Shown piece after piece: positions 23,280 to 25,017 of a DNA stretch of 25,017 bases (its first letter is position 1; every line of letters begins with the position of its first letter). The notes under the pieces were generated by a model, which ran no database searches, was not told the origin of the DNA, and was given only the letters and a program-made list of their open reading frames with translations. The position numbers were made by a program, and so were the translations under genes. The stretch is taken from positions 1 to 25,017 of the forward strand of contig URWA01000040.1 of the NCBI GenBank assembly GCA_900551445.1, read 5' to 3'. Source of the DNA: an uncultured Bacteroides sp. Its GTDB lineage: Bacteria > Bacteroidota > Bacteroidia > Bacteroidales > Bacteroidaceae.

Positions 23280-25004
23280 ATGAGACGAACAATGCTATTT
23301 ATATTGCTGATGCCATTTTATATATATATAAATGGAGCAGGCATTTCTTTTTCCGATTTGCGTGGAAGAATAGCACGGGATCCGGCAGGTGCGTTACTGT
23401 TGTTGGATTCCTTGGATACTGATTCGTCTTATCCTTCATATAAGATTGATTATTTGCGTTCGCTGGCCTACCGTACCCAATCGAGATTCTATATGGCTAT
23501 GCACCATGCCCGGCGTGCTTTGAATACAGAGGAAGTGTTTCAGGACTCGGTACTGGCTTCCTATTCTTATATGATTTATGCAGAGGTAGCTGTATTGTCT
23601 TATCAGTTGACTGACGCGGCCAAGATTATTGCGGAAGGAAAGCATTATGCAGACACTCGCAGCGATTCGCTTTTGAAAGCCGATATGCTTCAGATGGAAG
23701 GCGATCTTTATCGTAGGATGGGGGTGCTGTATAAAAGCTATAATTGCATCCAGGAGGCCATCCACTTGTTGACTGGTATGCAGGACGTGGATAATCAGGA
23801 GAATGCATTCATGCTGTCCCATTGTATGGGATATCTGATGGCATACTACATAGAAGACAGGAAGCCGGTCCGTGCGTGGGAGGTTGGTCTGGAACGGGAA
23901 AAGGTGCTAGCCAGACTGGAGGAAAAGTCGGTTGCGGCAGACACTCTTGTTCTCGACCGTCATAAAGGCTATTTTTACAGTAAGATGGCTTATCTGGCTT
24001 ATAAGACTGGCCGTATGGAGGAATCCCGTAGATACGCCAGGTTGTTTTATTCCACCGCTTTTTCCAATACGCTGCCGGGAAATCTGGAGATTAATGATTA
24101 TTTGCTTGAGACGGGGGATTATTCGTCTGTGCTGGCTCACAATGAGACTTATCTTTCCCGGAGAGATCCAGCCGATTCTCTGAGCATTATTTATCTTCGT
24201 ACGCTTTATCAAAGCAGTAAGGCATATAGTGCACAGAAGGACTATAAAAATGCCTATCTTGTGATGCTTGAGGCGTATAATGCACGCAATAAAATGAGGA
24301 TAAGCCGTGAGCGGAATCAGATGCTGGACATTGCGGACATCACGAAAGCTGTGACTCATGAATATGAACTGAAGACTGCGGCTTACAAGATGAAAATGCA
24401 GCGCCGCATTATAGTAGGACTGACAGTCTTTGTACTTCTTCTGGTTGTTTTGCTTGTTGGTCTGCTTCTGGCTCTACGGACCATTCGTCGGAAAAATGTT
24501 AAGACAGCAGCTTTGATGCTGGACTTGGATGACCGTCGGAAAGAAATCTTGAGGGCGGAAGAAACGATTGGAATTATTGAGACAGAAAGTTCTCATCCGG
24601 TAGAGGTGTCAGAGGTTCCGGAACATGGGGAATCTCCGGAGATACCGGCAGTTTGTGCTGATGAATCCGAAGAGGAGAGTTTGTTCTTTAAGTTCGACCA
24701 TCTGGTCAAGGAGCGCAAGCTGTATCTCAATTATCAGTTGACACGTGATGATTATGCCAGTCTCATGGGGGTAGACCGTAACCGTTTCGCCGCCATATTG
24801 AAGAAATTCACTTCGGGGAATCTGAGTGCCTATATCAACGGGATGCGTTTGGAGTATTCGGTCAGTTTATTTAGGGAGCATCCCGACTGGTCTATCAATA
24901 AAGTGGCCGAGGAAAGTGCACTTTCCCATATTTCCACTTTCTATCGGTTGTTTAAAGATAAATATGGAATCAGTCCGAACAGTTTCCGGAAAACCTTGTT
25001 GTAA
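23280..25004 (+). CDS. Membrane-spanning TPR / AraC-type transcriptional regulator
   Basis: This 574-residue protein has an N-terminal signal sequence (MRRTMLFILLMPFYIYI), then a helical region at about 25-365 built from degenerate tetratricopeptide-like repeats. One transmembrane helix follows (about 375-398), then a cytoplasmic linker rich in Glu and a C-terminal AraC-type DNA-binding domain at about 485-571. That domain has two helix-turn-helix parts, ending in the typical SHISTFYRLFKDKYGISPNSFRK. The TPR part would sit in the periplasm and the DNA-binding part in the cytoplasm, an arrangement common in Bacteroides. The signal and target genes are unknown. The gene follows frdCAB, but no evidence links them. 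The ATG at 23280 follows an AAAGAGGG sequence. Confidence 0.9.
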   Translation: MRRTMLFILLMPFYIYINGAGISFSDLRGRIARDPAGALLLLDSLDTDSSYPSYKIDYLRSLAYRTQSRFYMAMHHARRALNTEEVFQDSVLASYSYMIYAEVAVLSYQLTDAAKIIAEGKHYADTRSDSLLKADMLQMEGDLYRRMGVLYKSYNCIQEAIHLLTGMQDVDNQENAFMLSHCMGYLMAYYIEDRKPVRAWEVGLEREKVLARLEEKSVAADTLVLDRHKGYFYSKMAYLAYKTGRMEESRRYARLFYSTAFSNTLPGNLEINDYLLETGDYSSVLAHNETYLSRRDPADSLSIIYLRTLYQSSKAYSAQKDYKNAYLVMLEAYNARNKMRISRERNQMLDIADITKAVTHEYELKTAAYKMKMQRRIIVGLTVFVLLLVVLLVGLLLALRTIRRKNVKTAALMLDLDDRRKEILRAEETIGIIETESSHPVEVSEVPEHGESPEIPAVCADESEEESLFFKFDHLVKERKLYLNYQLTRDDYASLMGVDRNRFAAILKKFTSGNLSAYINGMRLEYSVSLFREHPDWSINKVAEESALSHISTFYRLFKDKYGISPNSFRKTLL

Positions 25005-25017
25005 AACATATTTAAAG

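Overview
The window reads as a chromosomal segment of a Bacteroidaceae genome, probably Bacteroides or Phocaeicola. The evidence is a DUF3836 secreted protein, a fused SpmA-SpmB protein, a DUF3810 protein, a membrane-bound TPR/AraC regulator, the uvrC-dtd-mazG-deoC order, and several promoters with the Bacteroides -7 element TAnnTTTG. It is mostly housekeeping core genome. I see no phage, transposase, CRISPR array, rRNA or tRNA, and no convincing new multi-gene system.

Layout. Positions 1-140 hold a 55-bp direct repeat with an 85-bp period, cut by the left edge. Positions 172-619 hold a terminator and the minus-strand DUF3836 gene. polA (minus) is divergent from a trans-polyprenyl diphosphate synthase (plus). 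That gene converges on the minus-strand operon dtd-mazG-deoC through a shared strong terminator at 4630-4676. uvrC, apt, mnmG, ybeY and the spm fusion continue upstream on the minus strand, so 4695-12549 is one long co-oriented run with internal promoters. A perfect parS palindrome lies between mnmG and apt, which suggests an origin-proximal location.

From 12581 the strand switches to plus. First comes a DUF3810 putative metallopeptidase, then a 314-bp gap. Next is a tight operon: a GNAT-like protein, parE, coaD and an S41 C-terminal processing protease. It ends in a regular array of six 18-bp palindromes spaced exactly 22 bp apart, the last merging with a terminator. A well-formed promoter then drives frdC-frdA-frdB, the menaquinol:fumarate reductase used for anaerobic respiration. 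The final gap carries a promoter-terminator pair that could make a small RNA of about 65 nt. The window ends with a membrane-spanning TPR/AraC regulator.

Functional links: the prenyl synthase can supply the menaquinone side chain whose quinol feeds fumarate reductase. dtd, mazG and deoC handle misacylated tRNA, aberrant nucleotides and deoxynucleoside breakdown. polA and uvrC act in DNA repair. mnmG and ybeY act in tRNA modification and ribosome maturation. The most unusual non-coding signals are the 22-bp-phased palindrome array, the parS site, the candidate small RNA and the 85-bp tandem repeat.
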